Below are positions 23,405-36,514 of a stretch of 64,000 nt of DNA, piece by piece (positions within the stretch are counted from its first letter, which is position 1; the number at the start of each line of letters is the position of its first letter). A model generated the notes under the pieces. That model worked only from the letters and a program-made list of their open reading frames with translations, searched no databases and was not told the DNA's origin. The position numbers were made by a program, and so were the translations under genes. Source of the DNA: Chionis minor (lineage: Eukaryota > Chordata > Aves > Charadriiformes > Chionididae); contig VZSF01004750.1 of NCBI GenBank assembly GCA_013398295.1, positions 275,140-339,139 of the forward strand. The letters run 5' to 3'.

Positions 23405-26400
23405 CCATTAGGCTTTGATCTGGTTAATGTTTGTCCAAATATGGCCCCACAACGGGAAAGCAATGAACCATTATTAAAAGAAGGAAGGACAGCTGGAATT
23501 ATTTTAGTGTACAACTACATGCACAAACACACACCAAGTAACAGATTGAAAAGCTGTTCTTGTTATTCCTCAAGTTATTCTCTCATTCCCTTAGTTACAA
23601 AACTATTAATTAGGGTCTTATTTTTGTTCCCCCCTCCCCCTTTAATGTACTCAGTGCTCATCCAATTTACACACACAGTTTATCTTGGCAAAAAAAGAAA
23701 GGGAAGGAGAAGAATCTCTGCGCAGGGGTGGAGGGGGAGAGGTGTTTATTTGAGGGGAGTCACCGCAGTCATCACTCAGTCACTGTAGAATTGAAGAAGG
23801 AGAAAGACTAAGAAGGCTTAACTCTTCATGCTATTTATACACGATAGAGATATGATGTGTATAACTGAAAGGTAATTAAGTAAATACTGCCTCTTCTTCA
23901 CTCATACGCACAAATCTATTCTTTCCATTTCTTAACAAAAAAAAAAAGCTGGTCTGTTCCAGTCCAGTTTCTTGAAAAGCAGGTTAGTTGCCAGAACATG
24001 CAGAAAGACGACCTCTCAGCACAAAATTAGAAAGAACTTACTCCACCCATGACAGCAAGCTAAAACAAATGCAAGGTCCATCCTCAGTGAAGTCAGTGAC
24101 TTTCTCCCCCTTTCTGATCTGAACCTTCCCTGCTGTATCTGAGGTTACAGAAGTCTTCTATCGTGTAATTTGCTCACACTTTATTGACGATGAATTAATG
24201 GACGTCCGCCACTGCACGCTCCCAGCCCCTAGCTTGCATGACAGCACTGACTAGGAGAGGAGCCCGATCTACCTTCGAGCACATGGGCGGCTCCAGCACT
24301 TCCAGTTGATGGACTGCAGCAGAATGACACCATTATTTTCTAAAGCTTCCTGAGCTCTTTCTCCGATGACAGGAATTGAGGACTTCAATTCACCTTTGCC
24401 ATTGCAAAGATACCATATGTTCTGTTTGGACAGCAGAGGTTTAAGAGATAAGCAAACACGCTTTGTGTATGTTCTGATTAGAAAACACAAGTAAAAAGGT
24501 TCTCTTGATCTGCCTGATTAGGCTATTATAAATAAGACAGACATTCTCTTTCAAAAAATGGTCTTCCATTCATCCCTGGTTGATAAAGAGCAGTTTTTCA
24601 GATGTACAGAAGAGTAGCCATTTCTGCTGACTTCAGTGAGGGCTGCGTGTCTGTAAGCGAAGGTGTATGCGCAGCCACATGTGGATACGTGTGTTCAGCC
24701 CCTCAACATACCGCTTCTCAAATGGGACCTCGTAACACCGCTCCACCTCAAGGAAACACAAATATCAAAGGCAACCTTAGCAATAGCGTGAATAACGCAG
24801 CCGCTTGCCCTAAGTTTGGCATGTACAGGAGGAACCACCCTGCCCGTTTCCTGTTTTCTACTAAAACTAGTGCAAGGAACTCCTGTCCCCTTGCCCGAAT
24901 CCCATCCCGTGCTTCAAAGACACTGCCCTGGGGACAGGAATTTCAGCACACGCAAATCAGGGACGTCCCACACGAGCTGCACGCAGCCGGTAACAAAGCA
25001 AGAAGGAAGATTTTGATTTCACAGACTTCACTATGGCACACGACCCTGTGGCCAGGGCTCCTAAGAGGAGCTGACAGACCTGCACGTGATCTCCAACTTC
25101 ACCAGTGACCCACTATGGGAGACTGGGCCCCGACAGCTCTCAAAGTAGCACAGCACTTCTGGCCTCATTGTTCTCAGACCTGGAGCCCCATCTCTAGACG
25201 GGGAAAATAGCATCACTTCTACTACCTTTGTAAATGCTTTGAAAGCCATTGATAGGACGTGCCAAACATTCACATTATCTCACTGGAAGTCTGGAACCCA
25301 CCTCACCCTTCAAGGGACAACCATTCAGGTAATGCTGGTAGAGCAGATACCAAACCACCCCACATCTCCTGCCTACTCGGAAGGGAAACAAACCACCACC
25401 TGCCCTCAGGACTGCTGGGTTTGCCACAACAGCGACTAAAGCAAATGGAAAGACTACCAGTCATTTCCAGAGGAACATAAACTGCTTTACAGATCCATCC
25501 CACAGTCCCTTAGTTTCCAGATCCAGTCTAATCTGATCTCATTTTGTGTGATTTCTTATTTTTTTCTAAACTTTTTCCCATTCAGATCACAATTCTTCAT
25601 TTCAAAACAGAACAATAAAACAAATTGGAAACCCCTCTTCCTCTTTTCTAGCACTATGGCTTAGCCTAGTAACCTATTTTTAGACCTCTGACATGTATAT
25701 AAAAATATGTGTTCCCAGAGGAATTTCATATCACTACGCAATGTGAACTTGTTAGAGCACTTACTAATGACACACCCAGATTTATTGCTTCCCATGCTCT
25801 GTCTATAGTTTATTTTTTGATATTAAAAAACAAACCAAAACAAACCCATAACTAATAAAAAGGCAGATATTTGTATGTTTGGCTAAAAAAAAAAAAGTGG
25901 GCTTTTTTATAAGCTGTGCACTCATACAAGATTTATCTTCTTTGTATACAGCTTTTAGGCCAAACCCTCTTCTTTTTATGGACATTTGATAAAAATCTTG
26001 CTATGTCAGTATTTTTAAACAACTTCTTTCCAGCTTCTTTTTGCGCTGCTGAAAACCTAGTCTGCATCGAAAACTCAGAATTTCCCTGCAGAAATATTCA
26101 AGATTCTCAAAAACACAAGATCCAATCACATCTTGAAAGATCCGAAAACACTGATAAACGATTTACATGAGGGTCCTACAATTTTGTGACACCTATCTGT
26201 TCTGCCTCCCTGCAAGTACTTTCAAACATTTCACTCCTGATTTAGAGGACTGAGCACATCTGAAGGATAAGCTGTAGTTTTAACTAAAAACTTGGTAACA
26301 AATCTGATTTCGGTGGAAAAAGATGGACAAACAGTTTGGAGAAAACGTACCAAGATGGTTTCTCAGTTCTTGATCAGATTTAGCAAGATGGAACGGACAG

Positions 26401-28225
26401 ACAGATGAAAGAAAGGAAGAAAGCAAGCAAGGAAGACAGGTACTTACCACGGAAAAAAGGCCGAGGCTCTCAGCATCCTCGAGGGGCTGGTCCTAGTAAC
26501 ACAGCACCAACCATTCTTTGGATCCTAACAGCACAGGATGGGCAGTGAGCCTGGACAGGCGAATTTACTGGTCCATGAGGTTTTCAAAGCTTCCAGATGT
26601 TTCACTTCCACTGAAGCCAGCAAGAATGAACCATTTAAATACCTATTAAAATCTGTGTCTCAACATTTACCTCAAATTTGCATATGGGACTAAGTATCTC
26701 ATGCATTTCTCAAAGTCTCTTATGGATTTCTCAAAAGGTTACCTTTTGGCTGTATCTGCAAGGACTGTAGTTCCCATTTTATTTATATCTCACTTGGGGT
26801 ATTGCTGCTGTTTACTTTTAAAATGCACTGTTCCCTGTTCTTGGCCACTAAACAACACTGAACAGCAGGGAACATAAAGCTGTAGTCCAGTTTAAAAGTT
26901 TGTTAATTTTCAGCTCATATTTAGTGTGAAAATACATGTCCGCATTGTTAAAACTGCAGATCAGCAATACTGAAAATCAAGCCTTTTTCTATGTGTAAAA
27001 ATACACGAGTGGAGCTTCTCTGCAAACCTGTCCTCAAAGAAGGGCTCTACCAAACTTGCCGTCTCAGACATTTACAGTACTAACAGCCATACTCGCTCTC
27101 ACTCAGTTGAACTCTCTCTCACAACGGAACGAATAGACTTCGTAATCCGTGTGACCCTTTAAGGCCTCTGGAGTAGCAAACTGGCAGTGCTCAGCTCATC
27201 ATCAGCTTTATCTTAATGTCACAGACCAGGACACTTAATAACAGTATTACCCTGATAATAATACCTACGATTAGGAAGAGCATATTTCTAAGAAGCATGA
27301 ATCCTATATGCAAGATCCTAATTCAAAAGGAATTTGGCACCCTATTGAATGTCTCCTCCTGGCCAGGTCTCCAGGTCAAGTACTGCAAGCTGTGATAATG
27401 AGGCTTGATTCTGACGATCCTGACGAGTAGCTGTTGTCATCCTGACTGCTTCTAAACCATCAAGAAGACACTGAATGACTTAGGCAGGGTTTATTTTTGG
27501 TATACAAATGTAAAGGAAAATGTAATTCAATGTCACAATGTCTGCCACAGTCTCCAAGGAAATCAGATTTCAGGAGCACATGAAGAATCTCCCCAGCCCA
27601 GAGTGTGTTTCTCTAACCAGATTTCCCTTTCTCAGTCACTCAGGTAGGATTTTTTGGGCTTCTTTCTTTCTTTCTTTTTTTTAGTCCAGAATCCTTAAAA
27701 TTCCTACCTTTCCTACAAAAGATTTTCTGCCCTGAGGAAATATTCTGTCATGAATTGATGTGTACATTACATCTCAGTAAGTCAATACCAAACTAGAAGC
27801 AGCTGCCTTTAATGTACCAACAGCGGGGACAAAAGCAAGGTGGGGAGTAGGAGACACAGTTGAGTGGGAATACTACCTTCAGCCCTTTTCCTTCTTCTTT
27901 AGTTTTCTTCTGGCCCCCACCACGTAAATCGCACAAACGTGCCCTCACTTCAGATCAGTTACACCCTGTTTGCATCCCTTTGCAATGCGTCTCAAGCAGT
28001 GCCAGTAGGAACCAGCATAGCTGTCACTGCCCGCCTCCAGCAGGGATGTGGTTCTAAAGGCTCCAAGCCGGGAGGCTTTTAAAAGTAGCACACAGTATTC
28101 TGTCAAAAAGAGTCAAGTAAAAGACAGCCTGTGCTAAGCTGGAGTGGTATGTAAGACACCAGCAGTTTTGAGAAGGAATTACCCAGCAAGAGGAGAAAGC
28201 CATGACATTAAGGACTTAAACTGGA
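23405..28225. other. Unique non-coding sequence
   Basis: No gene is recognised over 4.8 kb. It contains the longest open frame of the window (168 codons, 24602-25108), which has no signal, domain or splice context. Simple tracts include A12 at 25885-25896, a GA-rich stretch at 26408-26440 and (TTTC)n at 27660-27682. A perfect octamer lies at 26676-26683, and a MEF2-like CTATTTTTAG near 25674. Confidence 0.5.
27660..27682. repeat. (TTTC)n microsatellite
   Basis: Four TTCT units are followed by eight T and an AG. It resembles a splice acceptor but has no open exon behind it. Confidence 0.85.
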
Positions 28226-28229
28226 CATA

Positions 28230-28330
28230 CAGACTCATTTCAGCTCTGTCACACAACCCATGTGATACTAAACACACAGCTGACTGTTCCTCAGCCTTCC
28301 TAGCTGTGAAATGGCAACCCGAAATCTTAC
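28230..28330 (+). repeat. MIR remnant
   Basis: TTTCAGCTCTGTCAC, then a decayed TGTGATACT, then CCTCAGCCTTCCTAGCTGTG and AAATGGCA follow the order of the MIR core in sense orientation (CAGCTCTGCCAC ... CCTCAGTTTCC ... AAAATGG). It is heavily diverged. Confidence 0.6.
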
Positions 28331-28334
28331 TTTT

Positions 28335-31300
28335 GTCTTTTTAAAAACTGATTTCTCAATCTGTGAGACTGTCACTCATTCTGGGTACACATAACAGGGA
28401 CCTGATCCTTGTTATGGCTTCTAGTCGCTATTGCAGTAACTTAATATTGTAGTGTGTTTTAAGACAATGAAGAGACTTTTGCCCATACTTATCCAAAGTT
28501 TGTGTGGACAGCTGACGGCTGCGATTCACAGAGCGCTTTTCAAAGGTAAGTATGGACTCGAAATGTATGGATGCATTTGTCAGCTCAGCACTAACAGCTG
28601 CAACTTCAGAACAGTGAAAATAATGGCCACGGGATCATTGCGCTATTCAAATTAGCATTGCTAAGTACAGTAGCAGAAAAAAGAGCAAAGCATAAACTTG
28701 TTAAGTGCAAAAACTACAGTATGGATTCATGCTCCTGTCATTTATACCTTACTTATGTTCTTGTTAAATTATTCTACAGAAGGATTTTTAAAAGTCTAGA
28801 AGGAAGAACACTGCCCGTTTATTACTCTATGTCATTTACATACTTATTAACTTTCAACTGAAGAGCTTACTCATTTGAATTAAATTCTACGGAAATGTTT
28901 CAGAACATTGCAGAAGTCCAGGCATATCACCACTAAATGTCTGATAAAATCTCCAGCCAAGGCTTGTCACCAGTCAAGTTAAGCTCTAAAGTCTTTATAC
29001 TAAGCAGAAGCTCAGGCTCAGGTAAGTCAGCCCTCTACTGTCATTCTGCTGAAGAACATCATTTAGCTCTGACAGTATGACAGAACCACACTTTTCCTGA
29101 GGCCATCACTAACGTTACATCATCGCTGCAGGTCCATCCCACCCAAGAACTCATACCTTGAGTATACCTTGAGGCTGCGTGTTCTCACACCACCTTGGAC
29201 AGCGAGTGTCAACCTGAAAATTGTGGGTAAAGTCCAGCGATACATTAAGCATCGCTGTTTCATCAGAAGGGAGGGACTGCGATGTAAGTTTTTGTGGCAA
29301 AGGCTGCAGCAGAATGGGAGACCCACGCTGCACTGTAACCTATCCAAAAATCAATCAAGTGTAAGGCTTGAGCTGTGACCAAAACCTTTGGCCATCTGGC
29401 CCTCTGATGCAAGGCAGATGAACTTCCTCAGGGCAACACAGGAACATTCATTTTCACTTCTCTCCGCAGCATCTGAAACCCAGGCAGCAGCACAGCAAGG
29501 CTAGACTCCAGGACCAGACTTTCAAACAAGCTCAGGGCCAGAGATTCAAGTGTTCCTCATCTAAAATCAGAGTCGATATTACAGAGCTCAGGTTCTTTTG
29601 AGCACTGAAGACACTGCATTATTTAGGTAAAAATGACATGATACTGAGAACATTAAAAGACTAGGCTCAAGCGCTCAAAGTGGTGTGCTAAAATATTTAC
29701 CCATTGTATTACTTGTCTCCTCACATCTCTTCAGGCTCAGAGGAAGGCCTAATGCATTCAAAGAGTATGTCAAAGGAAGAAGAGCTGCAGGAACAGCCCA
29801 TACATCCCACCAGTAGATACTAACAGAAGTATTTCTGCTGCTGAGCAGCAGAACAAATGAGGGATCGGAAGTAAAGGAGAAAGAACCCATGAGAAAAAAA
29901 AGGGCAAAGAGATAGCGATGACAATTTTTCTGCACTGAAGTCTGCAGAAATTTTGCTAGAAGGCAAAAGCTCTGGGCTGGTAGAACAGTTGCACGCTTTT
30001 TTTTTCAATCAGTCATCAAGATTATTATTACAACTTCAGAGGAAACAGCACTAGGCTTATATCCCCAAGCCTACGCTGCTTTTGGTTATACCATTATGCA
30101 TTTCACCATAAATCAACCACCACCAAATTTAAAACAACTCTGAGTGGCGAGTGTGGAGCAACACTGCACAACCATGTAAGGAAACCCAGGCACAAACAAT
30201 CTATTGATGCAACCTCTGTTTTATGCAAATGCACGGCCTAAGACACACTAAAAAAACCCACAGGATGATCACAATACTTCCCTTGTCACTGGGATGACAT
30301 TTACTTCCAAGCAGCCTTTACGATGGCACCAGAAACTTACTTTGCCCTAGGGTGAGAAGGAAACATCTAATTAAGCAGACTTAAAAATCTGGTTGTCAGG
30401 ACTTAAACCATGCTTTACACTGGGCAGACAAAACTCCGGCTCTTTGCAGGAGCTTGAACAAGACCGGACTAGAAAAGGGTCCTAAAAACGAGCAGAAGTG
30501 GAAGCTATCAGAAGAGAAACAACAGCAAAATTGCTCGGTTAAACTGTCCTCTTTTTTCCTCAACAAAAAGTCTTGTTGAGCCCCTCTTTTCCACACTGTC
30601 TTTAAGATCATTGTGATTCGATGCTTGCTGAAGCTACACTTTCACTAGGCTTTGCACCCTGCATGCTTAATTCTTTGTTGAGCTCTGTCACCTGAAAGGT
30701 GAATGTTTTGGGGGTTGTAAGCAATGAACAGGACATCACAACCCATATTGTAACTAGCACAGTGTGACAGCAGAAACAGAGAGGATTTTTCTATTTCAAA
30801 GAGTATCAGCATTCATTTTTCTCCAGCCTCTAGTGAAACTATCACAGCTACAAAAGCACAGACCACAGCCAGCATAAATCCTCTGCATAAACCTGGGATT
30901 ATTAAGGACTTTTGCAACACAACCACTTGTAACTGTGTCTCCCCCTACAAAAAAGAGATCCTTGAAGATCCAAGACAAGATAGCCACAAACCTCTAAGTA
31001 GTATCTAAGGCTATCATAAAAGTTTATGGGCCTCACCCGCACAAGCCATAGTTCTGATCTCTCTCCAGGTTGGCTCCAGTTATTTAACCTCCCAGTTATC
31101 TCCAGATCAGAAGCAAAGCGCTGCGGCACTAGACGGTGCTTAAACTCCCACCCAGAGCTGGTGGGTTAAATCATGACTCCACAACATTGCCTCATGTCTT
31201 TAACTAAACTACAGGAGGGAAGGCTATTAACCCTTGGAGATCTGTTATCCCACAACTTACATGTTTGGCCTAGGCATAAATCAGCTGGCTATATACTTAA

Positions 31301-31615
31301 GTAAAGTCCCAGGCATAGCAAAATTAAAAATAGTATGAAAATTAAGAAAATAGCAGGGGTTTATTCTAGATGCTGCTAAAAGGGAAACACTTATAAAACA
31401 CACTTAAAGAAGAAGGAAAACTCTTAGAAGACCTGGAGCACCAACTACCCTCCCAACAACGTCTGGTTTTATTAAATTTCTTTTCCACTACTTAGGTCAC
31501 TGGTATGTGCACAGGATTTTAAACTCTTCTGATACCTTGGCTATTGGCTATCAGCTCCAGGAAGTTGATGGATCAGTTTTAATTGTCCCATTTCTTTACG
31601 TTCTCTCCCAAGAGA
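28335..31615. other. Unique non-coding sequence
   Basis: No gene is recognised. Open frames are at most 86 codons. An octamer motif in the reverse sense lies at 30223-30230. A few short T or A runs are present, but no young transposon. Confidence 0.5.
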
Positions 31616-31619
31616 TCCA

Positions 31620-31780
31620 TTATTACATAGGAGGCTAGACAGGCCTCAGGACTAACCCAATATGGGAAATTTTTATAAGCCCAAATCACAGAGATGCACA
31701 ACTAGTAAGGGTGAGTATGAGAACCTGGAGGCCTGCAGCCAGCGAGAGCCCTTCCGCTGCCACGCCTGCCCCTGCACTTC
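31620..31780 (-). repeat. MIR-like ancient SINE
   Basis: CCCAAATCACAGAGATGCAC, AACTAGTAAGGGTGAGTATG and AGAACCTGGAGGCCTGCAGC follow the minus-sense MIR/CORE-SINE order (GGTCACACAGCTAGTAAG ... GAACCCAGGCCTCC). The plus-strand open frame at 31711-31989 overlaps it and is not a gene. Confidence 0.75.
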
Positions 31781-31989
31781 CTTGTCAAAACACTGAGACT
31801 GGGACATACTTGCCACAGAGGGCGAAGCACAGTTCACACACTGCCAGCCACCTCTGTACTCCTACCTCAGGCCACGCTGCTGCTCAGGCAACTCCAAGGC
31901 GGCAAAGCAACACCATTCTGGCCCATACAAGTCAGTCCACCTTGTATCTCCTCTTCTGCTCATCCCTTTTTTATCTCTTATCTACATAA

Positions 31990-32106
31990 GAGATGGGTAG
32001 ACGTAGTGCTGAGGGACATGGCTTAGTGGTAACTTGGCAGCGCTGGGTTAACGGTTGGACTCGATGACCTCTTCCAACCAAAATAATTCTATGATTCTCT
32101 GATTCT
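31990..32106 (+). repeat. CR1 LINE, truncated 3' end
   Basis: GAGGGACATGGCTTAGTGGT, then GGGTTAACGGTTGGACTCGA, TGACCTCTTCCAACCAAAAT and the tail ATTCTATGATTCTCTGATTC are the diagnostic 3' end of CR1 in plus orientation. It belongs to a different subfamily from the copy near 1.3 kb, whose body and tail differ. Only about 115 bases remain. Confidence 0.95.
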
Positions 32107-32109
32107 ACA

Positions 32110-33130
32110 TGTAACGGTCTACTCCACTGACAGCTCAGGAGCAGGCTGTTCCTTTGCAAGGTGAACGAACACACCACGGCATTGCTGGAGCAGTGATCAA
32201 TGTCACGTTGATTTGGCGTCCTGAAGAAATTCCTCAAGTATTTCCTGTAAAGGAGGCTGACATTACCTGTTGACTAAACACGCAAAACCTGTCGACTGGA
32301 CCAGCTGTGACACACAAAGTCACATGAAGCCAAAGGTGCTGTTATTTGAGGAGTAAAGTTATACAGTAAATGGCTAACAAAGTTAATCAGGAAGCACTAA
32401 GGTGGCATTTATATGGCTGTCATGTGGACTTACCCAGAAAGGTCACTGTCACTGAGCAATTAGCTAATGGAGCATTCCTAGTTACTGAAGATTGTCAAAA
32501 CTCTGCAGTTAGATCTATTCAGAATACCTGAGAACAAAAATGATCTAGAATCTACAGAGAAATCAGAAAGTAGATTTAGAAGCACCATTTAGTAAAGCGC
32601 TTCCTATGACACAGGGAAAGGCAATTTATTTTTGAGTTAAGCATCTATTTTCCTTTTGAATCATCTGTCATTTCCATCTTCTACAGTATTGTCACATAGT
32701 AAGGCTTCTGGGATGAAGAAATGCTTTGGGTAATAAACCTGGATCTACATCACCCTGATCAAAACTAGAGTCAAACTTCCCCACATTTCACAAGAAGATT
32801 TTGCATTTCCAGGGGTTTGGATCATACCAACATGGGCCCATAGTCTGAGCCTCTCTCACCTCATCACTTGTATTGATTCTTCCTTCATTCTTTTCTAAGG
32901 ACAATTCCTTCTTTCTTTCAGTCTTCTCAGTAAACTTAACTCTGAACATACATCAGGTGACAATATTAAAAGATGGTCCTTGAAAATGTAAAAAAGTGAC
33001 ATCCTTAATTAGCATTAAAATTTAAGCTATGTGGTGTTCTAACTGAAAAGAGATGACTCTTTCAAGAAAAGGTTTTCAAAGAAACAGAGAATTCAGTCAT
33101 CTGATGTCCCTAAATCTTTAAATATATTCT
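32110..33130. other. Unique non-coding sequence
   Basis: AT-rich, repeat-poor DNA with no gene recognised and no open frame longer than about 60 codons past 32240. Confidence 0.5.
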
Positions 33131-33134
33131 CCCA

Positions 33135-33260
33135 AGACCACAATTCTGCTTCGAGCTCTGCCATTAATTTTCTGTATATCCTGGTCTCGCAACACACGCA
33201 AAATAACCCCCTTGACATGCCCATGTTTCTCATCTCTCTGTGGCTACTGCACTGCAAGAT
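33135..33260 (+). repeat. MIR remnant
   Basis: CAATTCTGCTTCGAGCTCTG, CCATTAATTTTCTGTATATC and TTTCTCATCTCTCTGTGGCT correspond to the sense MIR core (GCTCTGCCATTAA-TT-CTGTGTGACC ... CTCTCTGTGCC). Divergence is high but the order is kept. Confidence 0.7.
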
Positions 33261-33264
33261 ACTT

Positions 33265-34305
33265 GACTAACAAAAACACAGTTCTACCAGCTAGATCCGC
33301 AAAGGCAACCTCAGACTTCAACTTCAAGCTGAATTCTCTCTCTCTTTACACATTTGGTAACAGGTTCTGATTTTTAGAAGAGTGCTGGTCTGCTGAGCGA
33401 GATGGTGTGTTTCTTTGCAGACCCTTTTAAGGAGCAGCACACTGACGGATGCTCCCGAATTGCCCGGATTCTGCCACGTGAAAGATTTTGGACACACAGG
33501 CTGTGAGGAGGAAGACTGCAACACTGGCTGAACAACTCTTGACTTGTTTCGGTTTGTGACAGGGAAAATAAAACAGAGAGACATGGCAAACAAACGAAAG
33601 GTGAAAGTTCATCTCCCCACCATAAAGGAGGGCAGGCGACAGTAAGGGCTGGAAATCAATGTGCACGCGGTATGCTGTTTACTCATCCCTGCATGCAGAT
33701 GAGACCAGCACACGGCCGCTTTCCGGGCAGCAGCATGGTGCCTGCCTTGCTCTGCTCCAGCATGGCCACTGAAACAAGCCGATACAGACTCGACGGCGCC
33801 AGCAAACCTGCAATAACTTGTTTGTTGCCGCAGTGCCCATCCCATCACCTATCTCCATTCACACTCCTCCTTATTGCTCGCCTGATAACGATAGACCTGA
33901 CCGTAATTGCCGGGTTGTGCTGCAGAGTGGCAGAGAAGCGGATAAGGAATACCTATCCCTTCTCTCAGCACAAATGTGTAAAAGTTTGTTCACGGTTTTA
34001 TGAGGCATGGAGCAAAACAGCTGCTTTCACTAAGAGCTGAGGTGTTAACTGCTGAGGTATTGTGAGGTGGCTCCTGCCAGCCCACTGCGTCTCTCTGGAC
34101 AGGTCAACACACAGGCTTCTGTGTTGGGCTGAAACAGGTGTTAGGAAGGAAACCATTTCATGGTGGAAGGTGGGATAGAGGGAGGGATTTCTTGAAGTTT
34201 TAAAGGGCTGGAAAAACTCACTTTCAATTCAGGCTTCAAACAGAACATACACGCCTGGGAAGTGAAGGCTTTCCCTGCCAAGTCTCTAGTTCTCCACCTC
34301 TGCCT
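33265..34305. other. Unique non-coding sequence
   Basis: Several overlapping frames (60-122 codons, 33324-34040) on both strands, none with a known domain. The part around 33870-34040 is moderately GC-rich and could be a conserved element, but I cannot show it. Confidence 0.45.
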
Positions 34306-34309
34306 GGCA

Positions 34310-34600
34310 CTGCAGGCCTGTTTCTAAAACTCCGAGAGGAATTCATCGCGCCCCAGATCTACAGCATCTCCGTCCAGGCTGTCAAATTGCAAGAGCAGAT
34401 TCTGCGATGCAGTTGCAAGTCCTATAATCATCAAATTGAGATTTCTGACTCGTTTTGTATATAGGCCACAGAACAGCTGTCAAGTAGTAAAATGTCTCGG
34501 GTGCAGGAGCCAGGCATTAATCAGATGAGAAAGCTGCGACGGAGCACAAGCTCTTATTAGTGGGCTTTTAATAGCGTCTGCATGTACACACACAGAAGGA
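34310..34600. promoter_or_regulatory. Candidate conserved non-coding element
   Basis: Repeat-free sequence mixing GC-balanced and AT-rich segments, with ATCAAATTGAGATTT near 34430, GGCATTAATCAGATGAG near 34512 and CTTATTAGTGGGC near 34553. It lies at the start of a 5-kb stretch holding similar blocks. The texture suggests constraint. A function is not shown. Confidence 0.33.
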
Positions 34601-34604
34601 TATT

Positions 34605-36215
34605 TCTCGTGTCTACCAGACACTTAGTCCTGTCACCTCGGGAAGGCAGGTGTGGCAACCTCCATTAAGAAAAGCCAGAAGGAGGATTTTCACCTCATTT
34701 TGTCTGCACATAAAGCTTATTCAAAGCAACAGGCTAATCCTTGGCCTCTGCTGAGACTGACCACAAAACTGAAGGGACGGTGCGTTTTTGACAGCAATGG
34801 CCAGGCACTGGTCTGAGATCTGAGAGGCACCTCACCAAGGCTACCAAACACGTCAGTATGTAGAACGTTACAAATGGAGGAATCACGTTGGCTAATGAAG
34901 GTTTCCAGCTGTGCAAACAAACCCCGAGAAGCTTGCACTACAGGTCCCAAACTACTTGGGGAAACATAGCAAAGAAGTATTATCCCAGCAATTCCTCAGG
35001 CCCCTTTGCTTCGCAAAGCACCTGAGACATGAAGACATACTGAATCCCTGCTCAACACAATCCCCGGCACCCTACGACCGCTGACATGGGACGGTGCACA
35101 CCAGCAGCTCAACATCTGGATGAAAGGGCTTTGGGTATCTTGTTTTTCTCCCTCCAATTTAAAGAAGTTCTGTATCACATAAGATACTGTAGCCATAAAT
35201 ATTAGCCTGCTGGTGACTTCAAGCTTACTTTTTGCTTGCTCACAGAATATGACCAGATATCATTTTCCTACGCATGACAAACTGGGTTACAGAAACTTGG
35301 GACTGTGGAAAACAGTGAAGAGACAGAGGTTGTGGAAGGAGAAAACTGCAGATGAAGGAAAGGTGAAGAAAAGTTGGAATTTCTGGGCATTCCAAGATCA
35401 GCTGGAAAAGATGGTTAAAAGGCAACTCTAGAAAGGGTGTGAGAGAAGGAGGAGGGGGGGGAAGGAGGGAAGAGAAAAATAAAAAAGGACAAAAAAAACC
35501 AAAAGAAAAAAAAAGAAGAGGAGCAGCACTGGAACTGCCTCATAATGGGAGCACGTAACACCCTCAGACAGGTGCCTCAAACCTCAAACAAGCACCAATA
35601 CTGTGAGTCTATGAAAAGTCTGCCCTTACTCTGTCGTAAAAGAGACCAGTTCTGGACCAAGGCTGGAAAATACCACCTCAGGGCAATAAATCTCCCATTG
35701 ATAGGGTCTGGCAAACACAAGCTTCAAGAAAGGTTGAAGTCAGCTCTGAAGTATATAATGACTCACTTAGGATTGAGGGAATTAGAACGAAAGGTGACAC
35801 TCAATATAACAGCGACATTAATAAGTAATCGCTGCCTGCAAATGTCTGGGCAGTTATAAAACATTGGCAAGACAAACCTTAATCTTACAAGTCTGGCCCA
35901 GCTACAGACACCAAATGTTCTTTATCAAGTAACCTGGGGAAAGTCTTCCAAAGGACCCATGCTGATAGATGATCACAGGTATCTGTTACACCTCAGCCCA
36001 CACCTCCGTGAAATCCTGTCATCCAGTAAAGTCAGGACCTTCCGAGGGTCTCCCTCACAATCCTGCTGAAGATGCCTGTCAGCTCTCCCCCACTCTCACA
36101 TTTAGTCCCATAAGGGAAAATTATTCCTGGCCAACTCCTGCATTTTGCACTGTATTTTAAACAAACCAAGGTGCTGGTAAGTAACACACAGCATCGGTGT
36201 AATCTGAGAAACGGG
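34605..36215. other. Unique non-coding sequence with a purine tract
   Basis: No gene is recognised. The longest frame (104 codons, 35545-35859) follows a long purine tract and has no known motif. Confidence 0.5.
35430..35522. repeat. Polypurine tract
   Basis: About 90 bases that are almost only A and G on the plus strand, including G8 and A7-A9 runs. Such tracts can form triplex DNA and are mutation-prone. Confidence 0.85.
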
Positions 36216-36219
36216 CTTT

Positions 36220-36510
36220 TTGGTCATTAGAAACGCAGCTAAAACAAATAATAAATATGGTGCAGTGACATTTATGGTGAAAGCCACCAGAGCTTCGGAG
36301 ATTTCCCCGCCTGGTGCCGTAAAGGCCTACCCAGCACCAAAGGCATTTAAAGCTAAATTAAAATCCTCATTAGCTGCTCTTGAGTGTATTTGCATTGATG
36401 AGGTCCCTGGTGGATGTGGTTTTATGGGCACGGAGGTAAACCTGTGTGGCATAACTACAGAGAGAGCTTTCAGCTGCACTGATGTAACCTGCATGTGATA
36501 TGCCAGTGAT
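36220..36510. promoter_or_regulatory. Candidate conserved non-coding element with octamer
   Basis: Dense, repeat-free sequence with AACAAATAATAAATATGG at the start, GGCATTTAAAGCTAAATTAA near 36342, CTCATTAGC near 36367 and a perfect ATTTGCAT octamer at 36388-36395. A 92-codon plus-strand frame spans it (36220-36498, ending in TGA). The Ala/Lys-rich peptide matches nothing I know, so I favour regulatory DNA over an exon. Confidence 0.4.
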
Positions 36511-36514
36511 TGAG

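Noticed and set aside
24602..25108. Longest open frame of the window (168 codons).
   Set aside because: No domain, signal peptide, splice context or promoter; a second frame of 66 codons overlaps it; a length of this order is expected once or so by chance in 64 kb.
27655..27690. Splice acceptor at the TTTC repeat ending in TTTAG.
   Set aside because: It is a microsatellite, and no open exon follows.
31711..31989. 92-codon Thr/Ser/Pro-rich frame.
   Set aside because: It overlaps a MIR-like SINE and ends in low-complexity sequence.
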